Assembly: GCA_947383875.1 (NCBI GenBank)
Contig: CANDEX010000019.1
Span: 1 to 23,341 of the forward strand
Source of the DNA: an uncultured Azospirillum sp.
GTDB taxonomy: Bacteria; Pseudomonadota; Alphaproteobacteria; RF32; CAG-239
Direction of reading: 5' to 3'
DNA length: 23,341 bases
This document shows, one piece after another, positions 6,737 to 13,019 of this stretch; position 1 is the stretch's first letter, and each line of letters starts with the position of its first letter. The notes beneath the pieces are model-generated. The model saw only the letters and a program-made list of their open reading frames with translations. It did no database searches and had not been told where the DNA came from. A program made the position numbers and the translations under genes.

Positions 6737-7123
6737 ATGATAAAGGAACTGGCAATATTGATTTTGGGAGCAGCCTTGATGTGGGGCTGCAACTCAACCA
6801 AAAAGATTGATGAATATTGCGGTGTTTATGAGGGGACTTTGCCGGCTGCGGATGCACCGGGGATTAAAGCCACGGTCAGTCTGGATAAGGCCTATCATTA
6901 TACAGAACGTATGATTTTTATTGATAGGGAAAATGCAGATTTTACGGAAAAGGGTTCTTATCTCGTTGATGGAGATATGTTGATGCTTGAAGCGGATGGC
7001 GGAGAAAAGACTTATTATCAAATTGAGGAGGGGCAGCTGCGGCTTTTGAATCAGGAAAAAGAACCGATAACAGGGGCTTTGGCTGATTACTATATTTTGA
7101 AAAAAGTTTCCGGCTGCAAATAG
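6737..7123 (+). CDS. NlpE N-terminal domain-like outer-membrane lipoprotein
   Basis: A 128-residue lipoprotein. The signal sequence MIKELAILILGAALMWGC ends in a lipobox with Cys18. The mature part follows the NlpE N-terminal domain: GVYEGTLPAADAPGIK, then FTEKGSY...GDMLMLEADG, Y-Y-x-I, RLLNQEKEPI and TGALADYYILKK. In NlpE the loop after GxLP normally carries a CxxC pair (PCADC); here it reads PAADAPG, so both cysteines are absent and copper or thiol sensing by that motif is unlikely. ATG 6737, preceded by GGCGAGGG, is chosen because it gives a proper signal peptide; an in-frame ATG at 6677 would add 20 polar residues ahead of it. The gene is flanked by terminators on both sides. Confidence 0.75.
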   Translation: MIKELAILILGAALMWGCNSTKKIDEYCGVYEGTLPAADAPGIKATVSLDKAYHYTERMIFIDRENADFTEKGSYLVDGDMLMLEADGGEKTYYQIEEGQLRLLNQEKEPITGALADYYILKKVSGCK

Positions 7124-7143
7124 ATATTTCTGCCTAAAATATA

Positions 7144-7172
7144 AAACCTTCTGTTCAACAGAAGGTTTTTTT
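7144..7172 (+). terminator. Rho-independent terminator
   Basis: AAACCTTCTG, loop TTCAA, CAGAAGGTTT, then a T run. It lies 20 nt after the lipoprotein stop and just upstream of the sigma-54 promoter of the flagellar operon. Confidence 0.92.
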
Positions 7173-7189
7173 GTGTGTTTCAAAAAAAA

Positions 7190-7206
7190 TGGCACGAATG
7201 TTGCAT
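7190..7206 (+). promoter_or_regulatory. Sigma-54 promoter of the flgFGAH operon
   Basis: TGGCACGAATGTTGCAT matches the -24/-12 consensus TGGCAC-N5-TTGCW, with the invariant GG (7191-7192) and GC (7203-7204) separated by exactly 10 nt. The predicted start is near 7217, about 40 nt before flgF. Sigma-54 control of flagellar rod, hook and ring genes is well known in Caulobacter, so the operon likely needs RpoN and an enhancer-binding activator such as FlbD. Confidence 0.88.
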
Positions 7207-7256
7207 AAGTAAAAACAAATGAAAAATTATCCGATTTTATTGGGGAGAATAAACTG

Positions 7257-8000
7257 ATGGATAATACAAAATATGTTGCATTATCGCGCCAAATGGCTTT
7301 ATGGAAGCAAATGGATATTGTTTCCAATAATATGGCCAATATGAATACCACCGGGTATAAGCAGGATGATGCGATTTTTACCTCTTATATGGTGCGGACA
7401 CCTGAAGCGACAGGTTTTGGTCGTGTGCCGGTCTATTTTACGATGGATTACGGTCAGTATCAGGATTTTTCCGAAGGTGCTATTGAGCATACCGGAAATA
7501 CGTTTGATTTGGTTTCTCGCGGTGATAATTTTTTTGCTGTAGAGACGTCTCAGGGGGAAATGTATACCAAAAAAGGCAGCTTTACTTTGGATGCAGGCGG
7601 GCAGTTGGTCACTATGGACGGACAGCCGGTTTTGTCTGAAAATAATGAGCCTTTTTTCTTTGCTCCGGGGGAAAAAGATATTTCTATCGCCGCTAATGGT
7701 GATGTGACAACAGAAAACGGAACAATCGGGCGTTTGAAACTGGTTAAGTTTGCGGATAATCAAAAACTGAGCAAGGTTTCTGATACATTGTTTGCAAACA
7801 ATCAGGGAAATGCCATGACTGTCGGTGATGATGATGTGCAGGTTGTGCAGGGGGCTTTGGAGAAGTCCAATGTCAATTCAATTACCGAAATGACCAAAAT
7901 GATTAAATTGCAGCGTTCATATGAAATTGTTCAAGCTATGATTGATGAAGAACATGAACGTTTGTCAAACACAATTACAGCTTACTCGCAGCTGGCTTAG
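7257..8000 (+). CDS. flgF: Flagellar basal-body rod protein FlgF
   Basis: A 247-residue rod protein of the FlgE/F/G family that assembles in the periplasmic proximal rod. The N-terminal signature reads VSNNMANMNTTGYKQDDAIF, the rod-family Asn-rich heptad motif. The middle shows the family pattern SRGDNFFAVETSQGEMYTKK, and the C-terminal helix NSITEMTKMIKLQRSYEIVQ provides the second half of the coiled-coil. The shorter, FlgF-type N-terminus (MDNTKYVALSRQMAL) and the place before flgG favour FlgF over FlgG. The ribosome binding site TTGGGGAGAA is strong and is a 10-nt complement of the hairpin loops at 10659 and 10741. First gene of the operon; flgG follows after 17 nt. Confidence 0.93.
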   Translation: MDNTKYVALSRQMALWKQMDIVSNNMANMNTTGYKQDDAIFTSYMVRTPEATGFGRVPVYFTMDYGQYQDFSEGAIEHTGNTFDLVSRGDNFFAVETSQGEMYTKKGSFTLDAGGQLVTMDGQPVLSENNEPFFFAPGEKDISIAANGDVTTENGTIGRLKLVKFADNQKLSKVSDTLFANNQGNAMTVGDDDVQVVQGALEKSNVNSITEMTKMIKLQRSYEIVQAMIDEEHERLSNTITAYSQLA

Positions 8001-8017
8001 TATAAAGGGGAGAAACT

Positions 8018-8806
8018 ATGAGATCTTTATCTATCGGTGCAACCGGAATGTTAGCTCAACAGACGAATGTTGACGTTATTTCCAATAATATTGCCAATAT
8101 GAATACAACAGCGTATACCAAGCGTCGTGCAGAATTTAATGATTTGCTGTATCAGAATATCATTCGTCCCGGAGCGACGTCTTCCGCATCGCAGACAGTT
8201 GTTCCGTCCGGTATTCAATTGGGTTTGGGGGTTCGTACCGCTGCGATTTATCGTATTACCGGTGGCACAGGGTTGACGAATACCAACAATTCTCTGGATT
8301 TGGCAATACAAGGGCGCGGCTATTTTCAAATTGAATTGCCGGAAGGAAAAGGAACAGCTTATACTCGTGACGGTGCATTTCAGAAAAACGGTGACGGTGT
8401 TATCGTGACGCATGACGGTTATGTTGTGCAGCCCGAAATTACTATTCCTGACGATGCAACAGAAGTTTATATTAATAACTCTGGTGAAGTTTGGGTAAAA
8501 CAGGATGGTGAAACCGATGAAACAAATGTCGGGCAACTGGAATTGGCGACTTTTGTTAATGAAGCCGGTTTGGAAGCGATGGGACAAAATTTATTCTTAG
8601 AAACACAAGCTTCCGGGGCTCCGATTGTTGATAATCCCGATGTGGAGGGGTTTGGTTCTTTGTTGCAAGGGTATTTGGAAACATCCAACGTTAATCCTGT
8701 TTCAGAAATTACTGAGTTGGTGTCGGCACAGCGTGCTTATGAAATGAATTCGAAGATTATTCAGACTTCTGATCAGATGTTAAATACCATTACGCAGTTA
8801 AGATAG
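8018..8806 (+). CDS. flgG: Flagellar distal rod protein FlgG
   Basis: A 262-residue protein of the usual FlgG length. It starts MRSLSIGATGMLAQQ, the highly conserved FlgG N-terminus, followed by VISNNIANMNTTAYTKRRAEF. It ends with the family C-terminus LVSAQRAYEMNSKIIQTSDQ and MLNTITQL. It forms the distal rod that crosses the peptidoglycan and outer membrane inside the P and L rings. The start has the strong site GGGGAGAA at 8007-8014. It is the second gene of the sigma-54 operon and is separated from flgA by only 20 nt. Confidence 0.96.
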   Translation: MRSLSIGATGMLAQQTNVDVISNNIANMNTTAYTKRRAEFNDLLYQNIIRPGATSSASQTVVPSGIQLGLGVRTAAIYRITGGTGLTNTNNSLDLAIQGRGYFQIELPEGKGTAYTRDGAFQKNGDGVIVTHDGYVVQPEITIPDDATEVYINNSGEVWVKQDGETDETNVGQLELATFVNEAGLEAMGQNLFLETQASGAPIVDNPDVEGFGSLLQGYLETSNVNPVSEITELVSAQRAYEMNSKIIQTSDQMLNTITQLR

Positions 8807-8826
8807 TGAAGTGTAAGGTCGTTTTT

Positions 8827-9540
8827 ATGAAAAAAAGGATTATTTACAGTCTGTTCCTCTTAATGTTTATCGTCGGAGAAATCCGGGCGGCTGAAAATGG
8901 ATTGATGGTGAATGAAAATGAGATATCAGAAGCAATCAAGAAAGAATTTGTGGAGCAAGGGCACTCTGAGGCTGTTGATTTGGAATTTTTTGGTGGGCAG
9001 ACTGTCTTTCAGATCGAAAATGCTCGACAGGCTAAAATCCTGGTTGAGGGATTAAAGGCAGATGATTTGACCAATAAGTTTTCCTGTCAGGTGGAAATTT
9101 TTGCCGATGGGAAAGCTTTTGCGCGGACAACAGTTTCCGGCAAGTTTTATGTGTTGGGTGATGTTTATGTGCCGGCACGGCCGATTGATAAAGGTGAGGT
9201 CATTGTTCCCGATATGCTGAAAAAAATCAGTATCCGTATGAACAGGGTTAAGCCGATGTTTGTGACGGATAAGGATAAGTTGGTTAATAAAGAAGCCAAA
9301 AGATTTCTCAAAGAAGGCAAAGTTGTCAGTGATAAAGATATCGGTCCTAAAATCCTGATTAAGAAAAATGATTTGATTACCTTGGTATATAAAACCGATA
9401 ATATGCAGATTACGGTTCGTGGGCAGGCTCGTCAGGATGGTGCCAAAGGTGATAAAATTGAAGTTGAAAATACTAAAAGTAAAAAAATTCTTATCGGTGT
9501 GGTGGAAGATGCCGATACCGTAAATATTGATGTCCAATAG
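8827..9540 (+). CDS. flgA: Flagellar P-ring chaperone FlgA
   Basis: A 237-residue periplasmic protein. The N-terminus MKKRIIYSLFLLMFIVGEIRA is a signal peptide. The C-terminal half is the SAF-type FlgA domain: VYVPARPIDKGEVIVPDMLK, a middle segment with KEAKRFLKEGKVVSDKDI, and LVYKTDNMQITVRGQARQDG followed by GDKIEVENTKSKK. FlgA assists polymerisation of FlgI into the P ring. ATG 8827 is chosen because it gives a clean signal peptide and follows TAAGG; a GTG at 8806 overlapping the flgG stop would add seven residues. Placement between flgG and flgH is the alphaproteobacterial order. No flgI is in this window, so the P-ring gene must lie elsewhere. Confidence 0.9.
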   Translation: MKKRIIYSLFLLMFIVGEIRAAENGLMVNENEISEAIKKEFVEQGHSEAVDLEFFGGQTVFQIENARQAKILVEGLKADDLTNKFSCQVEIFADGKAFARTTVSGKFYVLGDVYVPARPIDKGEVIVPDMLKKISIRMNRVKPMFVTDKDKLVNKEAKRFLKEGKVVSDKDIGPKILIKKNDLITLVYKTDNMQITVRGQARQDGAKGDKIEVENTKSKKILIGVVEDADTVNIDVQ

Positions 9541-9555
9541 AGGGGAGCTATGGTC

Positions 9556-10314
9556 ATGACTAACAAACAACATTTATGCAGAATGGCCGCATTATTGCTG
9601 ATGGCGACATCGCTTAGCGGCTGTAATACATGGTCTCGATTGACCAATATTGGTAAAGAACCGGATTTGGCACCGATTCAAAATCCGGTAGAAGCTCCCG
9701 GATATCAGGCTGTGTCAATGCCAATGCCGGCCAAGCCGGAACAATATGCCGGGGCTAATTCTCTTTGGAAAAAAGGGTCGTCAGGTTTCTTTCAGGACCA
9801 GCGGGCAGCTAAAGTCGGAGATATTATAACCGTTAATATTGAAGCATCAGATAACGCCTCCATGAAGAACAAAACCGAACAGTATCGGGATAATAATGAG
9901 GATACGGTTAATGTTAATACTTTGGCCGGTTATGAAAAATATGCCAAGGATTATTTGCCGGACTCCGTAGATACAACTGATTTGTTTAATGTGATGTCTA
10001 ATCATGATGTCAGCGGTGAAGGTAAAATTAATCGCGCAGAGAAAATAAACATGACAATGGCTGCGGTGGTAACTCAGGTTTTGCCTAATGACAATCTGGT
10101 GATTGAAGGGACGCAGGAAATCCGTGTCAACTATGAGCTTCGCCAATTAACCGTTCGCGGCATTATCCGTCGGGCAGATATTAAGTCAGACAACACTATT
10201 GAATCCAGTAAAATTGCCGAGCTGCGTGTTTCCTATGGCGGGCGAGGTACTGTTTCGGATATGCAAGAGCCTAGGTATGGGCGGCAGTTGATAGATATCT
10301 TATCTCCATTCTAA
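9556..10314 (+). CDS. flgH: Flagellar L-ring lipoprotein FlgH
   Basis: A 252-residue outer-membrane lipoprotein forming the L ring. The signal peptide ends in the lipobox LSGC (Cys23). The mature part has SLWKKGSSGFFQDQRAAKVG and DIITVNIEASDNASMKNKT, the conserved FlgH strand region, then LPNDNLVIEGTQEIRVN and LRQLTVRGIIRRADI, and ends SYGGRGTVSDMQEPRYGRQL. ATG 9556 sits 8 nt after AGGGGAG (9541-9547); ATG 9550 is only 2 nt from it and would add two residues. Last gene of the flgFGAH operon. Its final codons form part of the left arm of a palindromic element: CATTCTAAGG at 10307-10316 pairs with 10411-10420. Confidence 0.94.
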   Translation: MTNKQHLCRMAALLLMATSLSGCNTWSRLTNIGKEPDLAPIQNPVEAPGYQAVSMPMPAKPEQYAGANSLWKKGSSGFFQDQRAAKVGDIITVNIEASDNASMKNKTEQYRDNNEDTVNVNTLAGYEKYAKDYLPDSVDTTDLFNVMSNHDVSGEGKINRAEKINMTMAAVVTQVLPNDNLVIEGTQEIRVNYELRQLTVRGIIRRADIKSDNTIESSKIAELRVSYGGRGTVSDMQEPRYGRQLIDILSPF

Positions 10315-10420
10315 GGGATATCTAGAGCAATTTTACGTTGTCGGAAAAATACTCACGTACTGTGATGTACGCTCCGTTTTTTCCGCAACTAGAAATCACT
10401 CTACCTATCTCCTTAGAATG
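10307..10420 (+). repeat. Palindromic intergenic element, copy 4 (at the flgH stop)
   Basis: CATTCTAAGG (the end of flgH) pairs with CCTTAGAATG. Inward blocks TAGAG/CTCTA, ATTTT/GAAAT and GTTGTCGGAAAAA/TTTTTTCCGCAAC continue the stem to the core CTCACGTACTGTGATGTACG (10352-10371). The 119-bp unit 10315-10433 is repeated in tandem immediately downstream. Confidence 0.8.
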
Positions 10421-10433
10421 AAGATGTAGAAAA

Positions 10434-10539
10434 GGGATATCTAGAGCAATTTTACGTTGTCGGAAAAATACTCACGTACTGTGATGTACGCTCCGTTTTT
10501 TTCGCAACTAGAAATCACTCTACCTATCTCCTTAGAATG
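10434..10539 (+). repeat. Palindromic intergenic element, copy 5 (tandem duplicate)
   Basis: Near-identical second unit of the 119-bp tandem repeat. The visible differences from copy 4 are a C-to-T change in the right arm and a G-to-A at the repeat junction. It retains the full inner stem and core, but its left side lacks the flgH-derived CATTCTAAGG block. Confidence 0.85.
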
Positions 10540-10552
10540 AAGATGTAGAAAA

Positions 10553-10592
10553 AGGATATCTAGAGCGATTTTACACAGTCGAAAAATGCTCA
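10553..10592 (+). repeat. Remnant palindromic element, copy 6 (left arm only)
   Basis: AGGATATCTAGAGC, then ATTTTAC and a GTCG-AAAAATGCTCA block, match the left arm of copies 4 and 5 up to the CTCA of the core. The core and right arm are missing. It completes a 2.3-unit tandem array. Confidence 0.75.
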
Positions 10593-10634
10593 TTCTAAAG
10601 GCGCAGAAATGGAGAAAGGATGGTTTTACACTGT

Positions 10635-10770
10635 CTGAATGCAAATTACGAATCGGGATTCTCCCCAAATTATTCCCGGTTCGGTTCAGAGAGCAAATAT
10701 ATAACGAGGTATTTCTCTCTGCTACATCGAAGGCCTGCCCTTCTCCCCAAATCGGGCGGGCCGGAGATGT
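10635..10770 (+). ncRNA. Candidate structured RNA with two anti-Shine-Dalgarno loops
   Basis: Three consecutive hairpins. Hairpin A (10635-10689): CTGAA/TTCAG, CGAA/TTCG, CGGGA/TCCCG, loop containing TTCTCCCCAAAT (10659-10670). Hairpin B (10688-10720): AGAGAG/CTCTCT plus AAAT/ATTT; its first two bases are shared with the end of hairpin A. Hairpin C (10724-10770): ACATC/GATGT and a 9-bp stem GGCCTGCCC/GGGCGGGCC with one G-U pair, loop containing the same TTCTCCCCAAAT (10741-10752). The loop complements TTGGGGAGAA before flgF and GGGGAGAA before flgG. Small RNAs with C-rich anti-SD loops are known in alphaproteobacteria (cuckoo RNA/CcsR type). The strand is not certain: no clear promoter or T-run terminator flanks it, so it may be part of a longer leader. 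Confidence 0.45.
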
Positions 10771-10800
10771 ATAAAATTGTGGATGGCCGGGGATTATGAT

Positions 10801-10828
10801 TTGATTAGCCGGCGAATAAAACTATATT
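10801..10828 (+). promoter_or_regulatory. Likely promoter of the FlaF-like gene
   Basis: TTGATT (10801-10806), 16-nt spacer, TATATT (10823-10828). The start would fall near 10835, about 29 nt before the ATG at 10864. No sigma-54 motif is seen here. Confidence 0.45.
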
Positions 10829-10863
10829 GAGTGTGAATTAATTAACTTTTGAGGAAGTAAACT

Positions 10864-11529
10864 ATGAGTAATAATGACCAAGTCAGAAATGCTGAAAAAG
10901 AAGCTGTTGTTTTGCTGAATCAGGCTATGGCTCTGGCTAAAGCCTCTACCAGCAACAGTGAACATGAAATTATTCAGGCTCTTGACAGCAATTTGAAGCT
11001 TTGGGTGGAAATAGAAACATCATTAAAAAGCGCAAAGAATTTGCTTCCCGAAGATATCAAATCCAACTTAATGAAATTGTCAAAGTTTGTAGAGAGAATG
11101 ATTCTCTGCAAAGGTTTGAAAATGACCAAAACAGATTTTGATTGTCTGGTGAATATCAATATGCAGATTTCAGAAGGTCTGGTTGAGGCCGTTAAAAATA
11201 ATCTGGCTCGCGAAGAAGCTTTTTCTTTGTTAAAATGTGCGGTAGATTTATCCAATGCCCGTGAAAATAACAGTACCTCAGATTTGGTTAACGCGCTTGA
11301 TAATAATATGAAGCTTTGGGTTTATATCAAAACACTGGCATCTGATGATAAAAATCCGTTGCCCAAAGAAACCAAAGGCAATTTGATTAAATTGGCAGAC
11401 TATGTTTCAAGCCGGACTCTTGAAGTCGGAAAAAATGTAGAATGCCTGAATCAAAAAGCCCTTGATTGCATGATTATGACGAATTTGCAGATATCTGAGG
11501 GGTTGATGTCAAAGCGCACCGCCTGTTAA
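10864..11529 (+). CDS. Tandem-duplicated FlaF-family flagellin regulator
   Basis: A 221-residue protein made of two similar halves with a period of about 105 residues. Half 1 has ALDSNLKLWVEIET (39-52), LPEDIKSNLMKL (61-72) and NMQISEGL (99-106). Half 2 has ALDNNMKLWVYIKT (144-157), LPKETKGNLIKL (166-177) and NLQISEGL (207-214). This is the FlaF pattern (ALDxNxxLW, LPxxxxxxLxxLxxxV, IN..I..GL). FlaF proteins are normally single-domain, about 110-120 residues; with FlbT they control flagellin synthesis and export in alphaproteobacteria. Here two domains are fused. The strong site GAGGAAG precedes ATG 10864. No flagellin or flbT gene is in the window, but the flagellar operon lies just upstream. 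Family assignment is from pattern recognition. Confidence 0.8.
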   Translation: MSNNDQVRNAEKEAVVLLNQAMALAKASTSNSEHEIIQALDSNLKLWVEIETSLKSAKNLLPEDIKSNLMKLSKFVERMILCKGLKMTKTDFDCLVNINMQISEGLVEAVKNNLAREEAFSLLKCAVDLSNARENNSTSDLVNALDNNMKLWVYIKTLASDDKNPLPKETKGNLIKLADYVSSRTLEVGKNVECLNQKALDCMIMTNLQISEGLMSKRTAC

Positions 11530-11652
11530 AAAAATGTTCTACGGGCGATTAATACAGATTTAGTGAGTTGGCAAAATGCTCATGTACTTCTTTGTATATT
11601 CTGCTTTTGCCACTCTAAAATCTTATTACTCGCCTCCTATAACATCTTTTTT
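11528..11652 (+). repeat. Palindromic intergenic element, copy 7 (at the flaF-like stop)
   Basis: Left-to-right pairs: AAAAAATGTT/AACATCTTTTTT, GGGCGA/CGCC, AGATTT/AAATCT, GAGT-GCAAAA/TTTTGC-ACTC, around the core CTCATGTACTTCTTTGTATA (11579-11598). It starts at the stop codon. CGATTAATACAGA and TTATTACTCGCCTC resemble the same positions of copy 2 (CGATTAGTACAGA, TTACTACTCGACTC), showing common descent. Confidence 0.8.
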
Positions 11653-11667
11653 CTGCTTAGTTCTGTA

Positions 11668-11694
11668 AAGCACCGAGAATTTCGGTGCTTTTTT
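11668..11694 (+). terminator. Rho-independent terminator
   Basis: AAGCACCGA, loop GAATT, TCGGTGCTT, then a T run to 11694. It closes the FlaF-like transcript downstream of the palindrome. Confidence 0.9.
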
Positions 11695-11716
11695 ATGCAC
11701 ATTGAAGTTTGAGAGG

Positions 11717-11745
11717 TTGCAAAACGTCCGGTGAGACCTTATAAC
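11717..11745 (+). promoter_or_regulatory. Likely promoter of the lolC/E-lolD operon
   Basis: TTGCAA (11717-11722), a 17-nt spacer and TATAAC (11740-11745). The start would be near 11752, giving a short leader that includes the AGGAG before the ATG at 11772. Confidence 0.65.
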
Positions 11746-11771
11746 TCAAGGTAAACATAGGAGAATAACGG

Positions 11772-13019
11772 ATGATTTTTTCGAAATTTGAGCGGTTGAT
11801 GGCCAAACGTTATCTGCGTGCCAAGCGTAAGGAAGGTTTTATTTCGGTGATTACCGGTTTTGCATTTACCGGGATTGCTTTGGGTGTGGCAACGTTGATT
11901 ATTGTTATGTCGGTGATGAACGGTTTTCGCGAGGAATTATTGTCACGAATTTTAGGTATTAACGGTCATATCGGTATTATTTCTTCCGTAGGGATGCCTT
12001 TTAACAATTATCAGCAGGCCGTGCAGGATATTGCCGGGTTTGATAATGTGAAGTCCGTTATTCCGATGGTGGAAAATCAGTTGTTGGTGTCAGCCGGAAA
12101 AGCAGCCGAGGGGGCTATGGTGCGAGGTATCAGCAAAGATGATTTGCTGAAAAAAGACGTTCTGCGTGATAGTCTCAAAGAGCTTGATTTGGAACAATAT
12201 GCCGGAAGCAATGTTATTCTCGGAGCGCGGTTGGCGCAGAAAATGGGTATTGTCCCGGGGGATGAAATTACCTTGATTTCTCCAAACGGCAAGGTAACGG
12301 CTTTTGGCACTGTGCCGCGGATGAAATCTTATACCGTGTTGGGGACGTTTGAAGTCGGTATGTTTGAATATGACTCCAGTTTTATTTTCATGCCCTTGGA
12401 GGCAGCGCAGGTTTATTTCGGTCTGCCCGGAGCCGTGACAAATATTGATGTGACTTTAGATGATGATAAAATGGTTAAACCGGTGAGAAAAGCCATTGAA
12501 GAAAGTGTTGGTGCCGGTGCTTATGTTTATGATTGGAAGCAAAGTAATTCGGCCTTTTTTAATGCGATTGATGTTGAACGTAATGTGATGTTTCTGATTC
12601 TGACTTTGATTATTCTGGTGGCTGCATTTAATATTATTACCGGGTTGATTATGTTGGTGAAAGATAAAGGACGTGATATTGCCGTGCTGCGTACCATGGG
12701 AGCAACTAAGGGGATGATTATGCGCATTTTCTTTATGGATGGTGCGTTTATCGGCGTGGTCGGTACGACTTTGGGGTTTGTTCTCGGTTTGTTGTTCTGC
12801 GATAATATTGAGGCTATTCGTCAAGGATTGCAGCGTCTTGTCGGACAGGATTTGTTTTCGGCAGAAATATATTTCCTTTCAAAGCTGCCGGCAAAAGTGG
12901 ATGCAACAGAAGTTGCAGTGGTTGTTATTATTTCTTTGTTATTGTCATTTTTGGCAACGATTTATCCGGCATATCGTGCGGCTAAATTTGATCCGGTGGA
13001 GGCTTTGCGTTATGAATAA
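11772..13019 (+). CDS. lolC: Lipoprotein-releasing ABC transporter permease, LolC/LolE family
   Basis: A 415-residue inner-membrane permease of the LolCDE system, which extracts lipoproteins and hands them to LolA. One N-terminal membrane segment lies at about residues 23-49, then a periplasmic domain of about 220 residues, then three membrane segments near 270-298, 318-345 and 380-403. The motif PAYRAAKFDPVEALRYE at the C-terminus is the FtsX-type permease ending. RAKRKEGFISVITGFAFTGI at the start is typical of LolC/E. There is only one permease gene, so it may act as a homodimer (LolF-like) or its partner lies elsewhere; LolC and LolE cannot be told apart here. AGGAG precedes the ATG. It overlaps lolD by 8 nt. 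Confidence 0.92.
   Translation: MIFSKFERLMAKRYLRAKRKEGFISVITGFAFTGIALGVATLIIVMSVMNGFREELLSRILGINGHIGIISSVGMPFNNYQQAVQDIAGFDNVKSVIPMVENQLLVSAGKAAEGAMVRGISKDDLLKKDVLRDSLKELDLEQYAGSNVILGARLAQKMGIVPGDEITLISPNGKVTAFGTVPRMKSYTVLGTFEVGMFEYDSSFIFMPLEAAQVYFGLPGAVTNIDVTLDDDKMVKPVRKAIEESVGAGAYVYDWKQSNSAFFNAIDVERNVMFLILTLIILVAAFNIITGLIMLVKDKGRDIAVLRTMGATKGMIMRIFFMDGAFIGVVGTTLGFVLGLLFCDNIEAIRQGLQRLVGQDLFSAEIYFLSKLPAKVDATEVAVVVIISLLLSFLATIYPAYRAAKFDPVEALRYE

Larger units (their letters stand above)
10315..10863. other. 549-nt gene-free interval between flgH and the FlaF-like gene
   Basis: It holds two tandem palindromic elements and a remnant of a third (to about 10592), a chain of three hairpins (10635-10770) and a likely promoter (10801-10828). 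A 62-codon frame at 10586-10774 runs through the hairpins but has no ribosome binding site and no sensible protein character, so no gene is called. Confidence 0.7.

Noticed and set aside
7299..8587. Long open frames on the minus strand opposite flgF and flgG
   Set aside because: They mirror strongly coding plus-strand genes, have no start signals and give low-complexity protein sequence.
10586..10774. A 62-codon plus-strand frame containing DGFTLSE, reminiscent of a type IV pilin start
   Set aside because: There is no hydrophobic helix after the motif, no ribosome binding site, and the frame runs through three strong hairpins that explain the sequence better.
12456..12824. Minus-strand frame rich in His, Asn and Gln opposite the permease gene
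   Set aside because: The composition is what results from reading hydrophobic permease codons backwards; no ribosome binding site.
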